Below are positions 61,772-64,000 of a stretch of 64,000 bases of DNA, one piece after another. The stretch is from Hallerella sp963656065 (GTDB lineage Bacteria; Fibrobacterota; Fibrobacteria; Fibrobacterales; Fibrobacteraceae), in assembly GCA_963656065.1 (NCBI GenBank), contig CAVKGV010000005.1, positions 1 to 64,000 on the forward strand, read 5' to 3'. The notes below the pieces were generated by a model. It worked only from the letters and a program-made list of their open reading frames with translations. It did not search any database and was not told the origin of the DNA. The translations under genes were made by a program, and so were the position numbers. The first letter of the stretch is position 1; each line of letters begins with the position of its first letter.

Positions 61772-63571
61772 ATGAAATTTCGCGGGTGGACATTTTTTTT
61801 CTTTCTCCTGTTCGTCATTGGCTGTGCAACGTCCATTGCGCCGCAGGGGGGACCGGAAGACAAGTATCCGCCGCGAGTCTCCGGCGTGTTCCCCGCGCCG
61901 GGTGCCGTCAACGTGACGCCGGAGCTGAATATCCATCTGCAGTTTGACGAGTGGATTGCGACTTCGGTTCCGCGGAGCGCCGTAACGATTTCTCCGCCGC
62001 TTGAAAAGAGGCTCAAGCTCGAAGTCGATGGCGATGAACTTTTTATCCGATCGAAGGCGAGGCTCGATGAAAATACGACATATACGCTGACGATTGCGAG
62101 CGGTCTCAAGGACTTGCGCGGTAATGCGATTGCGGAGCCTTTCCGTCTGACTTTTTCGACTGGCCCCGTCATCGATTCTCTTTCCGTGTCGGGTCGCGTC
62201 ATGGTGACATCTTCGATGGTGAAAAAAAAGCAATACCCGACCGTGGGGCTTTTTTTGATGGGAGCCGCCGAGCGATCGATGCACCATTACCTGGAAAAGT
62301 TCCGCGATTCCCTGAACGTGGAGGCGGATTCGCTCCCGAAGCTCACCCGGGAAATTCCCCTGTTCTCGACGCAGACGGATAGCCTTGGGCGCTTTCACTT
62401 GGCGGGACTTAAAGCGGGCCGTTACCGCGTCGTCGCCTTTCTAGATGAAAACGGCAACCAGAAGATTGAACCGTCGGCTGAACTTGCCGGTGTGGGAGAG
62501 TTTGACTTAGAGCTTTCTCCGCAAAGCGCGGACACGCTCTGGATTGCCCTTGCCGATCAGGATACGACGCCCGTTTCGTTAGATGCCGTGACGCAGACGG
62601 GAAAGGCTTCGCTCTCGGCGAAATTTTCAAAGAATCTTTTGCTTGACAGCGCATTTTTGTCCAAGGAAAACTGCGCGCTTTTTTCTCCCGATTCCGAGCG
62701 GATCGCTCCGGATTGGATTTACCGTTCGCCGAAAAGCGACGAGGTGGAATTTTATTTCGATTCTCTGGCAAACCGCGATTCGTCCTATACTTTTGCGTGC
62801 AAGGTCGGCCGGGATTCTTTGGGACGGCGGCTCTCCGAAAGGCTTTCGACGCTTTCAATTGACTGGAAGGAGATGAAGGGCGATACACTCTCTCCGGCGA
62901 AGGTCTCGACGGTTCCTGCAAGCGGGGCGAAGAACGTGTTTCCGAAGGATTCCGTCGAGGTCGTCTATGACAAGCCCGTGGCGGATTCCCTGCTAGATTC
63001 GCTTCAGGGTCGGCTGATATTTGTCCTGAACAAGGACACGCTTCCGGTGAAGATCTTGCGAAAGGATCCTGTGCGTTTTTTGGTGTTCGGCGAAGAAAAG
63101 TTCCAGACGGACGCAAAAGTGGAACTGCTGGAACGCTATGCGGATTCGACGCTTTCTTCCCCGGATTCCGTGACGGGGAAACGCGATACGATCGTGACGC
63201 AGAAGACGCGGATGTGGGCGAAGTTCGAAACGGTTCCGAAACTACAGCTTTCGAGCCTTTCGGGAAAGATTCCCGGTGCATCCAGGGATACGCGGGTGCG
63301 CATACGCCGGGTCGATTCCGAAAAGTTTGTGACGGCGAATTGTACGATTGACGGGAATTTCCAGATGGATAACTTGCTTGAAGGAAAATATCTGATGGAA
63401 TATTATCGGACAAAGGATTCCCTGGACGTCCCTTACGCTGGAAACCTTTTTGAATTTGACCATGGAATGCCGTGGCGCGCCTTGGCGGATACGCTTGTCG
63501 TTGAACGCGGCACAAATACTTTATATGCAATCGAATCCCGCTTGCCGATTCTTTCGGCTGGCAAGAAATAG
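61772..63571 (+). CDS. Lipoprotein with Ig-like (Big_5/SbsA) domains
   Basis: A 599-aa lipoprotein; lipobox VIGC gives Cys18. An N-terminal Big_5/SbsA-type Ig domain (about 30-130: PPRVSGVFPAPGAVNVTPEL and NTTYTLTIASGLKDLRGNA) is followed by a prealbumin-like beta domain (about 180-250) and a second Ig-like region (about 370-470). Related proteins in Bacteroidetes and Fibrobacteres have unknown roles at the outer surface. It lies nine bases after lepB and is followed nine bases later by the DnaQ-like gene. Confidence 0.78.
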   Translation: MKFRGWTFFFFLLFVIGCATSIAPQGGPEDKYPPRVSGVFPAPGAVNVTPELNIHLQFDEWIATSVPRSAVTISPPLEKRLKLEVDGDELFIRSKARLDENTTYTLTIASGLKDLRGNAIAEPFRLTFSTGPVIDSLSVSGRVMVTSSMVKKKQYPTVGLFLMGAAERSMHHYLEKFRDSLNVEADSLPKLTREIPLFSTQTDSLGRFHLAGLKAGRYRVVAFLDENGNQKIEPSAELAGVGEFDLELSPQSADTLWIALADQDTTPVSLDAVTQTGKASLSAKFSKNLLLDSAFLSKENCALFSPDSERIAPDWIYRSPKSDEVEFYFDSLANRDSSYTFACKVGRDSLGRRLSERLSTLSIDWKEMKGDTLSPAKVSTVPASGAKNVFPKDSVEVVYDKPVADSLLDSLQGRLIFVLNKDTLPVKILRKDPVRFLVFGEEKFQTDAKVELLERYADSTLSSPDSVTGKRDTIVTQKTRMWAKFETVPKLQLSSLSGKIPGASRDTRVRIRRVDSEKFVTANCTIDGNFQMDNLLEGKYLMEYYRTKDSLDVPYAGNLFEFDHGMPWRALADTLVVERGTNTLYAIESRLPILSAGKK

Positions 63572-63580
63572 AGGAATCAG

Positions 63581-64000
63581 ATGAAACCGAACGTGTATAT
63601 CGCACTCGATTTGGAAACGACCGGACTTGATTTTGAACACGATGAGATCATCGAAGTCGCCATGGAACGTTTTGAAAACGGCGAACCGGTAGAGAATAAG
63701 GACTTTTTGATTAAGCCTGCGCAACAGTTGCGCCCGTTTATCGCTTCGCTTACCGGAATTTCCGATTTGGACTTGGCGAATATGCCGGACTTTGCTTCTG
63801 TTGCCGGTGACATCCGCAAATTCCTGGGCGATTACCCGATTGTCGCGCACAACGCACTGTTCGATACGAAGTTTTTGAAAAATTCCTTTGCCAAGGTGGG
63901 AATATCCATTGATTCGAATCCTGTTTTTGACACGCTTGTCCTTTCGAGAATCGCTTTCAGGAACGTTCCGAATCACAAGCTGGAAACGCTTGTTTCGTAT
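63581..64000 (+). CDS. DnaQ-type 3'-5' exonuclease, cut by the window end
   Basis: 140 codons are present and the gene runs past the window. DEDDh exonuclease motifs: ALDLETTG (Asp10, Glu12, Exo I), NALFDTKFL (Exo II) and the start of Exo III, with the catalytic His region after the break. It could be a DnaQ-like protein, the epsilon proofreading subunit, or the N-terminal part of a DinG-type exonuclease-helicase. ATG at 63581 follows GAGGAATC. Confidence 0.85.
   Translation, partial: MKPNVYIALDLETTGLDFEHDEIIEVAMERFENGEPVENKDFLIKPAQQLRPFIASLTGISDLDLANMPDFASVAGDIRKFLGDYPIVAHNALFDTKFLKNSFAKVGISIDSNPVFDTLVLSRIAFRNVPNHKLETLVSY

Noticed and set aside
62409..63605. Open frame of 398 codons on the minus strand across the Ig-like lipoprotein
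   Set aside because: Arg/Pro/Ser-rich shadow with no family features.

Overview
The window looks like a chromosomal segment of a Fibrobacter-type bacterium (phylum Fibrobacterota). It carries a lipoprotein with two FISUMP-like domains (the Fibrobacter major paralogous domain), secreted proteins with poly-serine linkers, a Gram-negative envelope gene set, the futalosine menaquinone route and a Hc1-type small basic protein. This assignment rests on gene recognition only. Most genes are housekeeping and densely packed. The accessory parts are 43.2-47.5 kb and the repeat-rich gaps at 1-63, 54.6-55.15 and 59.0-59.3 kb.

Layout. 0.1-5.6 kb: an operon of nickel-pincer cofactor genes (larE, larB, larC), two small membrane proteins, an exported DUF362 protein and a permease, with no larA. 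5.7-9.4 kb: tyrS, a PfkB kinase, mqnB, mqnD. 9.5-22 kb: a Hc1-like protein, then an envelope cluster (OmpA-like protein with a beta-helix, an outer-membrane/TPR protein, a 1247-residue TPR protein, ExbB, two ExbD-type proteins, an AgmX/TonB-type protein) and a separate outer-membrane protein. 22-28 kb: a lipoprotein, the rod-shape operon mreB-mreC-mreD-mrdA-rodA, then comF. 28.7-31.7 kb: tRNA-Ser, tRNA-Phe, a CotH-type lipoprotein, tRNA-Arg. 31.7-43 kb: rimO, a SPOR protein, rpsU, a YqeY protein, rpiA, an FKBP, a phosphoesterase, rlmH, an M32 peptidase, a TtcA-like enzyme, lrgAB, thrS. 43-47.5 kb: a structured RNA candidate and three accessory genes. 47.5-54.6 kb: a GH31 glycosidase, a GIY-YIG protein, rpsA, cmk, a lipoprotein, a TraB-family protein. 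55-64 kb: a DUF4832 secreted protein, an EVE-like protein, a ZapB-like protein, zapA, a probable 6S RNA, an MscS-type channel, lepB, an Ig-like lipoprotein and the start of a DnaQ-type exonuclease.

The most interesting systems are these. (1) The lar operon lacks larA, but its DUF362 protein carries a His/His/Lys/His arrangement resembling the lactate racemase active site and has a signal peptide; this could be an exported nickel-pincer enzyme. (2) The 9.9-20.6 kb cluster has the parts of a proton-driven envelope-spanning machine, and one of its two ExbD-type subunits lacks the membrane Asp. (3) A dispersed hairpin element occurs five times, with covarying arm bases, and lies inside two inverted copies of a larger module that bracket 54.7-59.2 kb. 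(4) There are two non-coding RNA candidates, at 58843-59003 and 43271-43386. (5) A palindromic divergent promoter at 36231-36249 may give leaderless mRNAs on both sides.

Recognisable promoters use TATATT as the -10 box, with TTGAC-like -35 boxes at 17-base spacing, and there are many clear intrinsic terminators.
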